Both the position numbers and the translations under genes were made by a program. The notes beneath the pieces are model-generated. The model did not search any database and had not been told where the DNA came from. It saw only the letters and a list, made by a program, of their open reading frames with translations. Of a DNA stretch of 64,000 nt, positions 36,270-45,421 are shown in pieces (position 1 is the stretch's first letter; every line of letters starts with the position of its first letter). Origin of the DNA: Lachnospiraceae bacterium (GTDB lineage: Bacteria > Bacillota > Clostridia > Lachnospirales > Lachnospiraceae); the NCBI GenBank assembly GCA_017465845.1, contig JAFTVH010000109.1, forward strand, positions 1 to 64,000. Reading direction: 5' to 3'.

Positions 36270-36298
36270 AAAGAGCCGACGTCAGGCCGGCTCTTTTT
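36270..36298 (+). terminator. Terminator-like hairpin in the DUF4886 leader
   Basis: AAAGAGCCG pairs with CCGGCTCTTTTT around ACGTCAGG, and the right arm merges with a T-run. It begins about 17 bases after the predicted transcription start and ends 18 bases before the gene start. It could be an attenuator or a roadblock for upstream readthrough. Confidence 0.7.
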
Positions 36299-36315
36299 CT
36301 AAGGAGGAAAATAAA

Positions 36316-37053
36316 ATGGGAACTATCAATGTATTATCAATCGGAAACAGCTTCAGTCAGGACGCGCAGAGATATCTGCATGATCTGGCGAAAAGCGAAG
36401 GTGTGCAGATGGAGACGGTGAATCTGATGATCGGCGGTTGTTCTCTTGCCAGACATTTTCGGAATATGGCCGGGGATAAGAGGGAGTACACGCTGGAAGT
36501 AAATGGTCACAATGCATCAGGCTTTATGACCACCATTGCAGAGGCGCTGACCGCCAGGGATTGGGATTACGTGACACTGCAGCAGGTCAGTCATTTTTCT
36601 TATAAAGAGGACACCTATCAGCCCTATATCAGTGAACTGGCTAAGTATGTGCATTCTCTCTGTCCTAAGGCGAAGATTCTGATTCATCAGACCTGGGGGT
36701 ATGAGACCGGCAGTGAACGAATCAGGAATCAGGGATTTGAGACCTTTGATGAGATGTTTGCCGAAGTGAAGAACTGTTATGATAAGGCCGCAGATGGTAT
36801 TGCCGCAGATGGCATTCTGCCCAGTGGTACCGCTTTTGAGTATGCACTGCATCACGGAATTGAGAAGATTCACAGAGATACGTTCCATGCAAGTCTTGGA
36901 GTAGGCCGGTTCATCCTGGCTTTGGTGTGGTATAAATATATGACAGGCAACGATATCAGCAATGTAAAATATCATGATTTTGATGTGGAAATCTCTGAGG
37001 AGGAATATCAGATTGCGCTGGAAGCTGCAGAGTATGCGCTGAGTCGGGAATAA
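36316..37053 (+). CDS. DUF4886/SGNH-fold hydrolase
   Basis: This 245-aa cytoplasmic protein is of the DUF4886 kind. LSIGNSFSQDA (serine at residue 10) is the block I nucleophile. The oxyanion region is GGCSLARH near residue 39, QTWGYETGS lies near residue 137, and the DTFHAS stretch near residue 193 supplies the Asp-x-x-His pair. Related proteins remove acetyl or other ester groups from glycans. The same fold is seen as the N-terminal half of the fusion at 22713. It stands alone behind AAGGAGG and ends at a terminator shared with carB. Confidence 0.85.
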   Translation: MGTINVLSIGNSFSQDAQRYLHDLAKSEGVQMETVNLMIGGCSLARHFRNMAGDKREYTLEVNGHNASGFMTTIAEALTARDWDYVTLQQVSHFSYKEDTYQPYISELAKYVHSLCPKAKILIHQTWGYETGSERIRNQGFETFDEMFAEVKNCYDKAADGIAADGILPSGTAFEYALHHGIEKIHRDTFHASLGVGRFILALVWYKYMTGNDISNVKYHDFDVEISEEEYQIALEAAEYALSRE

Positions 37054-37096
37054 AAGGCAGTTGCCCATAAAAAAGGATAAGAAATAGCAGGATAAT

Positions 37097-37148
37097 AAAA
37101 CCGCCGAACCGATTTCTCATAAAGAGAAAAATCAGGTTCGGCGGTTTT
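37097..37148. terminator. Bidirectional terminator between DUF4886 gene and carB
   Basis: AAAACCGCCGAACC pairs perfectly with GGTTCGGCGGTTTT; an inner GATTTCTC/GAGAAAAATC stem extends it. A and T runs at both edges let it stop converging transcripts. Confidence 0.9.
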
Positions 37149-37180
37149 GGTATGCTACAGTTCAATTGAACAGAACAGTT

Positions 37181-40100
37181 TTATTTATCCTTAATCTGTG
37201 AATGCAATGTCTGCAGAGAATGAACTTCTCCATTGCCGTTCTTCTGTACATACAGAATACCGTCAGCAGTTGCCTTGGCAGCAGCGATGGTGGTCATATA
37301 AGGAATCTTGTGCTTAATAGCAGCCTTACGCAGGTAGCTGTCGTCGCTGACTGCGTCCTGTCCAACAGGAGAGTTAACGATCAGGTCGATCTTGTCGTTG
37401 GTCAAAAGATCCAGTACGTTAGGACGACCTTCGCACAATTTCTTTACTTTCTCGGCAGCAACACCGGCCTCTGTAATGACATCGTAGGTATTGCCGGTTG
37501 CCAGAATGTGGAAGCCTGCCTCTGCAAAGCTCTTAGCCACTTCTACTACTTCTGCTCTATCCTTGCGGTTTACACTGATCAGTACAGTACCGCTTAAAGG
37601 CAGCTTGGACTGTGTAGCTTCCTGTGCCTTATAGAAAGCTTCACCTTCAGATACGGACAGTCCCAGAACCTCACCGGTAGAACGCATCTCAGGTCCCAGT
37701 ACAGGGTCAACTTCCTGGAACATATTGAAGGGGAAGACAGCTTCCTTGACACCGTAGTAAGGGATATTCTGCTCTTTCAGCGCAGGCACGGGAGAAGGAC
37801 GTCCGGTAATGTCTGCAGTAATGATATCAGTAGCCAAGGGTACCATGCGGATGTTGCAGACCTTGGATACCAGAGGCACGGTACGGGATGCTCTGGGGTT
37901 GGCTTCCAGTACATATACCTTATCATTTTCGATAGCATACTGCATGTTCATCAGACCCTTAACATGCATTTCTTCGGCAATCTTTCTTGTGTATTCCTTG
38001 ATGGTCTTCACATTTTCCTCAGAAATATGCTTGGAAGGAATGATACATGCGGAGTCACCGGAGTGTACGCCGGCAAGCTCAATGTGTTCCATAACAGCAG
38101 GTACGAAAGCATGAGTACCGTCACTGATCGCGTCTGCTTCACACTCGGTAGCGTGATTTAAGAAGCGGTCAATCAGGATAGGACGGTCAGGGGTTACACC
38201 TACGGCTGCCTTCATATAAGCGGTCAGGTTAGCGTCATCATAGACAACTTCCATACCACGTCCGCCCAGGACGTAAGAAGGACGAACCATTACAGGATAT
38301 CCGATCTTGTGGGCAATTTCCAGTGCCTCCTCTACGGTAGTAGCCATTCCGGATTCAGGCATAGGGATTTCCAGCTTGTCCATCATTGCGCGGAACAGGT
38401 CACGGTCTTCAGCCAGGTCGATGACTGCGGGAGCAGTTCCCAGGATGCGGACACCGTTCTTTTCCAGATCAGCAGCCAGGTTCAGAGGAGTCTGTCCGCC
38501 AAACTGAGCGATAACACCTACAGGCTGTTCTTTCTTGTAGATGCTCAGAACATCTTCCAGAGTCAGAGGCTCGAAATACAATTTATCGGAGGTGTCATAG
38601 TCGGTAGATACGGTCTCCGGGTTACAGTTGACGATAATGGTTTCAAAACCAAGCTTCTTCAGTGCAAGGGAAGCGTGTACGCAGCAGTAGTCAAATTCGA
38701 TACCCTGTCCGATACGGTTAGGACCGCCGCCCAGGATCATGATCTTAGGCTTCTCGGTGTTGACAGGATTCTTGTCTGCTGCATTGTAGGTGGAGTAGTA
38801 GTAAGCACTGTTCTCTGTACCGCTTACATGAACGCCTTCCCAGGCTTCTTCTACACCCAGTGCAATGCGGTGCTCTCTGATGTCAGCTTCCGGAATCTCT
38901 AACAGCTGGCTCAGATACTTATCGGAGAAACCGTCTTTCTTGGCGGTAATCAGCATTTCATCAGAAGGAAGAGCACCCTTACATGCAAGAAGAGCTTCTT
39001 CTTCCTCAACCAGCTCTTTCATCTGCTCGATAAACCAGTGTTTTACCTTGGTAAGCTCGTGGATTTCTTCTACTGTTGCACCCTTGCGCAGTGCTTCGTA
39101 CATAACGAAATGACGCTCACTGGAAGGAGTGATCAGCTTCTGTAACAGCTGTTCTTTTGTTAAAGAATCGAAATCCTTGGCATGTCCCAGACCATAGCGG
39201 CCGGTCTCCAGGCTGCGGATAGCTTTCTGGAAAGCTTCCTTATAGGTCTTACCGATGCTCATGACTTCACCTACGGCACGCATCTGAGTACCCAGCTTGT
39301 CCTCTACACCTTTGAACTTCTCGAATGCCCAGCGGGCGAACTTGATTACGACATAGTCGCCATCGGGAACATACTTGTCCAGAGTGCCGTATTTTCCGCA
39401 AGGGATATCTTTCAGAGTCAGACCGGTTGCCAGCATAGCACTTACCAGTGCGATAGGGAAGCCGGTAGCCTTGGAAGCCAGTGCGGAAGAACGGGAGGTT
39501 CTGGGGTTGATCTCGATAACGATGATACGGTCGGTTACAGGATCGTGCGCAAACTGTACGTTGGTACCGCCGATAACCTGTACGGACTCTACGATCTTGT
39601 AAGCCTGTTCCTGCAGACGCTTCTGACATTCCTCAGAAATGGTCAGCATGGGAGCTGAACAGAAGGAGTCACCGGTGTGTACACCCAGGGGATCGATATT
39701 TTCAATAAAGCAGACAGTGATCATGTTGTTGTCTGCATCACGTACAACTTCGAGTTCCAGCTCTTCCCAGCCCAGGATGGACTCTTCAACCAGAACCTGA
39801 CCTACCAGGCTGGCCTGCAGACCGCGGGCACAAACTGTCTTTAACTCTTCCTTATTATATACAAGACCGCCGCCGGCACCACCCATGGTGTATGCAGGAC
39901 GCAGTACTACAGGATATCCCAGTTCGTCAGCAATCTTCAGTGCTTCTTCCACAGTGTAAGCTACTTCACTGCGAGCCATTTCGATGCCCAGGGCATTCAT
40001 GGCTTTCTTGAATTCGATACGGTCTTCGCCACGCTCAATGGCGTCTACCTGAACACCGATAACTTTTACATTGTATTTGTCAAGGATGCCCTTCTGTGCC

Positions 40101-40405
40101 AGTTCTGCACACAGGTTTAAGCCTGACTGGCCGCCCAGGTTGGGAAGCAGTGCATCAGGTCTCTCCTTAGCGATAATCTGTTCCATGCGCTCTGCATTCA
40201 GAGGCTCAATGTATGTGACATCAGCAGTCTCCGGGTCGGTCATGATGGTAGCCGGATTGGAGTTAACCAATACGATCTCATAGCCAAGCTTACGCAGTGC
40301 CTTACAGGCCTGGGTGCCGGAATAGTCAAATTCACAGGCCTGGCCGATGATGATGGGACCGGAGCCGATGATCAATACCTTATGGATATCTGTTCTTTTT
40401 GGCAT
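37181..40405 (-). CDS. carB: Carbamoyl-phosphate synthase large subunit
   Basis: This 1074-aa enzyme makes carbamoyl phosphate from bicarbonate, ATP and ammonia supplied by CarA, for pyrimidine and arginine synthesis. The start at 40405 follows AGGAGG and gives the invariant N-terminus MPKRTDIHKVLIIGSGPI. Two homologous ATP-grasp halves are seen (GQACEFDYSGTQ near residue 20; GQGIEFDYC near residue 565), with ENPRTSR-like EINPRTSRSSALASKATG and EANPRASRTVPLVSK. The C-terminal allosteric MGS-like domain follows from residue 935. No carA lies next to it. Its leader contains a very long palindrome. Confidence 0.97.
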   Translation of the reverse strand: MPKRTDIHKVLIIGSGPIIIGQACEFDYSGTQACKALRKLGYEIVLVNSNPATIMTDPETADVTYIEPLNAERMEQIIAKERPDALLPNLGGQSGLNLCAELAQKGILDKYNVKVIGVQVDAIERGEDRIEFKKAMNALGIEMARSEVAYTVEEALKIADELGYPVVLRPAYTMGGAGGGLVYNKEELKTVCARGLQASLVGQVLVEESILGWEELELEVVRDADNNMITVCFIENIDPLGVHTGDSFCSAPMLTISEECQKRLQEQAYKIVESVQVIGGTNVQFAHDPVTDRIIVIEINPRTSRSSALASKATGFPIALVSAMLATGLTLKDIPCGKYGTLDKYVPDGDYVVIKFARWAFEKFKGVEDKLGTQMRAVGEVMSIGKTYKEAFQKAIRSLETGRYGLGHAKDFDSLTKEQLLQKLITPSSERHFVMYEALRKGATVEEIHELTKVKHWFIEQMKELVEEEEALLACKGALPSDEMLITAKKDGFSDKYLSQLLEIPEADIREHRIALGVEEAWEGVHVSGTENSAYYYSTYNAADKNPVNTEKPKIMILGGGPNRIGQGIEFDYCCVHASLALKKLGFETIIVNCNPETVSTDYDTSDKLYFEPLTLEDVLSIYKKEQPVGVIAQFGGQTPLNLAADLEKNGVRILGTAPAVIDLAEDRDLFRAMMDKLEIPMPESGMATTVEEALEIAHKIGYPVMVRPSYVLGGRGMEVVYDDANLTAYMKAAVGVTPDRPILIDRFLNHATECEADAISDGTHAFVPAVMEHIELAGVHSGDSACIIPSKHISEENVKTIKEYTRKIAEEMHVKGLMNMQYAIENDKVYVLEANPRASRTVPLVSKVCNIRMVPLATDIITADITGRPSPVPALKEQNIPYYGVKEAVFPFNMFQEVDPVLGPEMRSTGEVLGLSVSEGEAFYKAQEATQSKLPLSGTVLISVNRKDRAEVVEVAKSFAEAGFHILATGNTYDVITEAGVAAEKVKKLCEGRPNVLDLLTNDKIDLIVNSPVGQDAVSDDSYLRKAAIKHKIPYMTTIAAAKATADGILYVQKNGNGEVHSLQTLHSQIKDK

Positions 40406-40426
40406 GTTCTTTCCTCCTGAATTAAG

Positions 40427-40645
40427 TAGAAAGGGGAAAGGTTTTGTGTTGGCAACAAGACCCCGCCGGGGCACGATAATAGTCTGCATTCAGACACGCT
40501 CTCGCTCTGTGAAAAACGTAGCGGTACTAGGGCGCGAAAATACCGCGCCCAAGGACCGACGTTTTTCAAAGGTCTTCATTGCAGACTATTATCGTGCCTC
40601 GGCTGCTTTGTTGGCAATACAAAACTTTCTCTTTCTATTTTCTAG
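40427..40645. repeat. Large imperfect palindrome upstream of carB
   Basis: About 100 bases on the left mirror about 100 on the right. An 18-base core GCACGATAATAGTCTGCA is exact (40471-40488 and, inverted, 40580-40597). Outer arms are TAGAAA...TTTTGTGTTGGCAACAA against TTGTTGGCAATACAAAACTTTC. The inner arms AAAAACGT...GGGCGCG and CGCGCCC...ACGTTTTT close on an AAAATAC loop. The whole region could fold as one hairpin in the carB leader or as a cruciform. It encodes nothing credible. From 40646 to 40847 I see nothing further beyond AT-rich sequence. Confidence 0.85.
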
Positions 40646-40847
40646 TAGCAAGTATAGCACAAGATTGGGAAAAAGGGAATCACATTTTGCACAGATTGTG
40701 TCGTTTGGTGCACAAATTTTGTTTTTGGGGTGTAGAATGGTCCTTTGGGGGAAGGGGAAAAGCATAATTTAGATAGGATGGGCATATATTGAAGCAAATT
40801 GGATAGGGCAGAAGGAATATGGTAATTCTGCGTGTGGTGAAGAGTGT

Positions 40848-41735
40848 ATGGCGGTTTGGAGGGAAAAGTTGAGTAGTGTGAAGGGATTGGGGAGAGTTAC
40901 TGGGGAGATGAAGGTGTGGTGGGGGAAACTAGGAAAGAGGAAAAAGGTTATTCTGGTGGTGCTCTTTTTGCTGTTTATGTTTTTGGTGGGGAGGGCTGTG
41001 GGGTATTTGGAGAGGGAGATTGGGGTGATGAGTGGAAGTGTTTTGTCGCAGACGGAGAACTGGGGGCTGGGGTTTGGGGCTGAAGGTGCGAAGCCTACGG
41101 GGAATACCTCGGCAGCAGAGCTGGCGAAGTATGATGCTTATTATGTGGCGGATACGGAGGAGAAGAAGATTTATCTGACGTTTGACTGCGGGTATGAGAA
41201 TGGGAATACGGAAGCGATATTGGATGCGCTGAAGAAGCATAATGTGTCGGCTACTTTTTTCGTGGTGGGGCATTATTTGGAATCGGCGCCGGATCTGGTG
41301 TGTCGTATGGTGGAAGAGGGGCATACAGTGGGGAATCATACTTATCATCATCCGGATATGTCGAAGATATCGGATAAGATTTCGTTTCAGAAGGAAGTGG
41401 ATGATGTGGCAGCGAAGTTTAAGGAAGTGACGGGGCAGGAGATGACGATGTATTATAGACCGCCGCAGGGGAAGTATAGTAAGGAAAATTTACAGATGGC
41501 GAAGGATTTGGGGTATTCTACTTTTTTCTGGAGCCTGGCGTATGTGGACTGGAATGTGGATGCACAGCCTACCCATGAGGAGGCTTTTTCCAAGCTGTGC
41601 AGCAGGATTCATCCGGGAGCGATTGTACTTTTACATAATACCTCCAAGACTAATGGAGAGATTTTGGATGAGCTGCTGACGAAATGGGAGGAAATGGGGT
41701 ATTGCTTTGGGACATTGGCGGAAATCTGCCGGTAA
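40848..41735 (+). CDS. Membrane-anchored polysaccharide deacetylase (PdaA-like)
   Basis: This is a 295-aa protein. A membrane helix at residues 34-50 (VILVVLFLLFMFLVG) anchors a NodB-fold domain (residues 100-290) outside the cell. The metal and catalytic motifs are TFDCGYEN (first Asp; the usual second Asp is changed to Cys-Gly, as in PdaA), GNHTYHHPD, YRPPQGKYS and the final LLHNT. PdaA enzymes remove acetyl from N-acetylmuramic acid during spore cortex formation, which suggests a sporulation role. The ribosome site is weak. The first 400 bases are very rich in G and poor in C on this strand, unlike neighbouring genes. Confidence 0.9.
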   Translation: MAVWREKLSSVKGLGRVTGEMKVWWGKLGKRKKVILVVLFLLFMFLVGRAVGYLEREIGVMSGSVLSQTENWGLGFGAEGAKPTGNTSAAELAKYDAYYVADTEEKKIYLTFDCGYENGNTEAILDALKKHNVSATFFVVGHYLESAPDLVCRMVEEGHTVGNHTYHHPDMSKISDKISFQKEVDDVAAKFKEVTGQEMTMYYRPPQGKYSKENLQMAKDLGYSTFFWSLAYVDWNVDAQPTHEEAFSKLCSRIHPGAIVLLHNTSKTNGEILDELLTKWEEMGYCFGTLAEICR

Positions 41736-42123
41736 GGAAAAGAGAGGGGGCTGCTTCGGCAGCTAGAATCGGGGAGGCTGTTACTTGTTTGAGTAGCAAC
41801 CTCCCCGAAAGCTGTCATAGCTGACAGCGGCTGCTACAGTGAAAGAAAAATCTGCAAAACATCCCCATCGGAAAATGCGATTTTGCGAGACTTGCAGGCG
41901 CCAAAATGCGCTGAACGCGCATTTTGTGTGCAGAATGTTGCTGTGAGCAGCGAAGCTGTGAACAGTAACAGCTTACGATTTTATAATCCCACTGGAATAT
42001 ATTATTATTTCAAATACAAAGCCACCATGCTAAAATTAATTTGGAAAAACTTGTAGAAAATCCTACAGAGAAGAGTGCGATTCAGTCAATAGTATAGGCT
42101 TCAGGAAAGGAAAAGTTAAATTT
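41736..42123. other. Gene-free spacer rich in hairpins
   Basis: No coding frame is supported here. Hairpins are at 41769-41808 (TCGGGGAGG...CCTCCCCGA), 41811-41828 (GCTGTCATAGCTGACAGC) and 41902-41926 (CAAAATGCG...CGCATTTTG). The first may terminate the deacetylase transcript, although its T-run is missing. The rest looks like REP-type spacer sequence. No clear promoter for the next gene was identified. Confidence 0.6.
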
Positions 42124-42960
42124 ATGAAAATTCAATATTTAGGAACTGCAGCAGCAGAAGGAATACCGGGAATTTTTTGTACTTGTGAAAGATGTGTAAG
42201 ATCAAGACGGATTGGGGGACGTGCATTGCGAACTCGTTCTCAGGCGATTATTGACGATAAATTGTTGATTGATTTTCCGGCAGATACCTACGCGCATATC
42301 CTCAACAATAATATAGATTTGGCTAATGTATATCATTGCCTGATCACACATAGTCACCAGGATCATCTTTATCCCAAGGACATTCGAATGTTAGAACCTG
42401 GCTATGCGACGATGCCGAAAGACTATCATCTTACGTTCTATGGTACGGAGAAGGTAGGAGAGCAGATCCGTCCTATGCTTGCTTACAAGTTGGAAGAGAA
42501 GAACATTAGTGCTTTCCGAGAAGTTGAGCCTTTTGCATGTTTTGAAGCCGGAGAACATAAAGTGACCGCGCTGCCTGCTGTCCATGATCAAAGTGCGGGC
42601 CCTGTATTTTATCAGATTTCGGATGGGTATAAAAATATGCTTTATGCTCATGATACCTACTATTTCCACGATTCTGTCTGGAGCTTCTGGGAGAAAGAAA
42701 AGCCGTATTTCAGTCTGGTATCTCTGGATTGTACCAATGCCTGCCGGCCCATTACTACATACAAGGGGCATATGGGGCTTCATGAGAATATTCAGGTCCG
42801 TGACAGGATGGTAGAAGAGGGGTATGCAGATGACAAGACAGTCTTTGTGTGTAATCATTTTTCGCATAATGGCATAAAAGTTGTCTATGATGATTTTGTT
42901 CCCATTGCCATTAGGGAAGGTTTTGTGACGTCTTATGATGGTATGGTGATATCAGTATAA
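42124..42960 (+). CDS. PhnP-like metallo-beta-lactamase fold hydrolase
   Basis: This is a 278-aa cytoplasmic protein. FLGTAAAEG-type start (YLGTAAAEGIPG), followed by CTCERC near residues 20-25, matches the structural-zinc loop of PhnP. The metal motif is THSHQDHLYP near residues 77-86, with later histidines in VHDQSAG, AHDTYY and NHFSHNG. PhnP is a cyclic phosphodiesterase of phosphonate breakdown, but no other phn gene is here. A general cyclic phosphodiesterase role, perhaps linked to the sugar island downstream, is a guess. It follows AAAGGAAAAG. Confidence 0.8.
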   Translation: MKIQYLGTAAAEGIPGIFCTCERCVRSRRIGGRALRTRSQAIIDDKLLIDFPADTYAHILNNNIDLANVYHCLITHSHQDHLYPKDIRMLEPGYATMPKDYHLTFYGTEKVGEQIRPMLAYKLEEKNISAFREVEPFACFEAGEHKVTALPAVHDQSAGPVFYQISDGYKNMLYAHDTYYFHDSVWSFWEKEKPYFSLVSLDCTNACRPITTYKGHMGLHENIQVRDRMVEEGYADDKTVFVCNHFSHNGIKVVYDDFVPIAIREGFVTSYDGMVISV

Positions 42961-43123
42961 AGAACTTTTTTTCATTCATGAACTATGTCGACTTTATTGT
43001 AAGGGCGGCGGACCTGACGGTTATCGGAATCAGGGGAAATAAGCTGTCAGTGTAACGCAGTAGTCAAAAGGTTAATGCATAGACATGATTGCAGCAGGAA
43101 ATAGTACGAGATGGGGGATAAAG

Positions 43124-45277
43124 ATGAACAAAAAGCTTTTTTTCAAATACATAAGAAACTATTTTAGCGTTTTGGGAATCTCGCTGTTACTTTTGATTCC
43201 TGTTTACATGGACATCTATCGCGGTGCAGAGGAGCGAGTCCTGAATAATGCTTACAGCAGTCTTGAAAAAAATGTGGACGATTTAGATGCCCATATTAAT
43301 AAAATGAGCATCATGGCTGAGGTGCTTAGCAGCAACGAGTATGTGGAAAAGGTGGCAGCCATCAAAGGAGAACCCAAGTCAAGTGATGCGTTTACCATGA
43401 TAAAGGCCAAGGAATTTTTACAGAGTTATTTTTTATTGAGAGTGGAGGAATTTGAAGAATATCTGGTATTTCGCAATAATGATATTATGATTGAAGAGGA
43501 GAACGTGCTTTCGGACAGATTTTATCAGAATTATGAGGGAGTGGGGCAAAACGGTACTGATTTTGCGACATTCCGTCAGCAGGTTTTTGAAAATAAGAAA
43601 AGTGTGGTCTACATATCTCATGTAAAGGATGACAAGAGCAGCGGAATCATCGGGAGTGTGAAGGTAGCGGAAGGAGTGGGAACCTACGCAGATATGGCTT
43701 TGGTCTTTGAACTGGATAAGGAGCTGCTCAATGAGATTCTTGGGGTGGAGGAGAATTCCACGAATTTTGGGTACATAACAGATAAGAATGGAGAGATTTT
43801 GTATCAGGTGAATTGTCCGCAGGGGTCCTTACAGCAGGTGGTGGACGAGAGGCAGGAGTCAGCAGTTGGCAAGGGGCCTGCAGATGGTCAGGAGATCAGG
43901 TGGAATGGACAAACATATACGCTGTTCCAGGTGCAGGCGAAAAGTAGCGGCCTATATTGGAAACTCGGAATCTCCAATCAGATTATTCAACAGGAAATTG
44001 CCAACGTAAATCGTATTATTGTCACTTATATCATAGTTGCAGTTCTGGGAATCTGTCTGATCTGTGCACTCTGTGCCTGGAACAGTACCCGGAATATGAA
44101 CGGTATTATGGAAGAGGTGGGGCGCCTTAAAAAGTCCATGCTGGACAGTATGTTGGCGAAGCTTTTTCTGTGTGGTGTCTATTCCACCAGGGAAAAAGAA
44201 GAGCTTCAGAATCACCTGTGCTGGGATATGGAATTTTACTGCGTGGTCTGTATCAGCACAAGACTGAAGTTGGAGAGTGAGATTCTGGAGTGCTTTGCTC
44301 ATGTGGATGATTTTTTTGCCGCAAACTTTCAATATGTGGCGATGAATATTAATGAAAATGAGAGAAGTTATATTGTGCAGATGGAGCAAACTGGTGTGCC
44401 GGATACGTCAGCGGTGTCTGAGGCGCTAAAGAAGCTGCTTGCCATACAGCCTGAGGTGCTCATTGGCATCAGCTCTATCGGCACCGGAATGGAAAATGTT
44501 CAGTTCTGTTACAGGCAGGCTCGGCTCATGAACAGACAGGCCGCAGATCTGCAGGAAATTGCCATCAAGGAATACCATGAACAGATTGATACAAGGGATA
44601 AAATCTTTAAGCTGAACCTGGGAAACCGGATTTATGATCTGATCTACGCTGCGGAGAAGGAGGCCCTTGGATCCCTGTTTGACAAGATACGATCTTATGC
44701 CGGTAAGAGCAGCTGGTATACAGAGGCAGAGATGATGCAGTTCTTCTTTGAGATCCAGACTCCTGTGGCCAGAGTGTGGGATGAAATGGAACAGACCAAT
44801 AAATGCGGGAAGGAAATACTGAGTTATCAGCCTGACAAGACAATGATTGAGTTGGTGGATGCCCTGGAGGAGGCCAGCCTTTATCTGTGCGATAATGTAA
44901 ACAGAAAAAGGAATGACAGTAGCAAAAAGACTTGCCGGTATGACATGGTGCAGTTTGTGGAGGAACACTATGCTGATAAGGATATGTGCGTAACCTATGC
45001 GGCTTCCCATATGGGGCTTTCAGATAAATATTTCGCTACACTGTTCAAAGCGCAGACCGGAAAGAGCTTTGGACTCTATGTGGAAGCCAGAAGAATGAAG
45101 CAGGTGGAGAAGTATCTGCTGGAGACGGATATGAGTATGGCGAAAATCGCAGAAAATGTGGGTTATAATACACTGGACGCTTTTTATAAGTCCTTTAGGA
45201 AGGTATATGGGATGGCGCCGGGGAAGTGGAAAGAGGTGAACGCAAATAAGAAAAATGGACTCAGAGCCGGTTTTTGA
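43124..45277 (+). CDS. Membrane-bound AraC-family sensor-regulator of second island
   Basis: This is a 717-aa regulator. ATG 43124 follows GGGGGATAAAG; an earlier ATG (43085) lacks a site. Membrane helices lie at about residues 12-31 and 300-322 (TYIIVAVLGICLICALCAW), bracketing an extracellular sensor. The AraC domain is at residues 605-705 (MCVTYAASHMGLSDKYFATLFKA, MAKIAENVGYNTLDAFYKSFRK). It precedes the second binding-protein operon, the same layout as the regulator at 14688. The two are paralogues in design but differ in sequence. Confidence 0.9.
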   Translation: MNKKLFFKYIRNYFSVLGISLLLLIPVYMDIYRGAEERVLNNAYSSLEKNVDDLDAHINKMSIMAEVLSSNEYVEKVAAIKGEPKSSDAFTMIKAKEFLQSYFLLRVEEFEEYLVFRNNDIMIEEENVLSDRFYQNYEGVGQNGTDFATFRQQVFENKKSVVYISHVKDDKSSGIIGSVKVAEGVGTYADMALVFELDKELLNEILGVEENSTNFGYITDKNGEILYQVNCPQGSLQQVVDERQESAVGKGPADGQEIRWNGQTYTLFQVQAKSSGLYWKLGISNQIIQQEIANVNRIIVTYIIVAVLGICLICALCAWNSTRNMNGIMEEVGRLKKSMLDSMLAKLFLCGVYSTREKEELQNHLCWDMEFYCVVCISTRLKLESEILECFAHVDDFFAANFQYVAMNINENERSYIVQMEQTGVPDTSAVSEALKKLLAIQPEVLIGISSIGTGMENVQFCYRQARLMNRQAADLQEIAIKEYHEQIDTRDKIFKLNLGNRIYDLIYAAEKEALGSLFDKIRSYAGKSSWYTEAEMMQFFFEIQTPVARVWDEMEQTNKCGKEILSYQPDKTMIELVDALEEASLYLCDNVNRKRNDSSKKTCRYDMVQFVEEHYADKDMCVTYAASHMGLSDKYFATLFKAQTGKSFGLYVEARRMKQVEKYLLETDMSMAKIAENVGYNTLDAFYKSFRKVYGMAPGKWKEVNANKKNGLRAGF

Positions 45278-45341
45278 AGCATAAGGGAAAAGTATAATGG
45301 AAAAATGCGGAAATCTTATAAAAAAAAGGCCAATATTATTA

Positions 45342-45370
45342 TTTTTGGGATAAGAAAAAAATGCTACCAT
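45342..45370 (+). promoter_or_regulatory. Candidate promoter of second transporter operon
   Basis: TTTTTG (45342-45347), a 17-base spacer and an extended -10 (TG-C-TACCAT, -10 at 45365-45370) lie about 50 bases before the binding-protein start. The weak -35 fits activation by the AraC sensor. Confidence 0.5.
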
Positions 45371-45421
45371 GAGTACATAAGGTATCCGGAAACCTAAAGA
45401 AAAATAAATGGAGGAAATAAT

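Noticed and set aside
38309-38902. Antisense open frames inside carB
   Set aside because: Several long frames occur opposite carB, but none has a start context or any domain, as expected opposite a codon-biased gene.
40406-40489. Upstream extension of carB by 28 codons
   Set aside because: The extension is encoded by the palindrome, and the true start has AGGAGG and the invariant family N-terminus.
40579-40767. Short open frame to the right of the carB leader
   Set aside because: Its first residues mirror the false upstream extension of carB because both come from the arms of the palindrome. There is no ribosome site.
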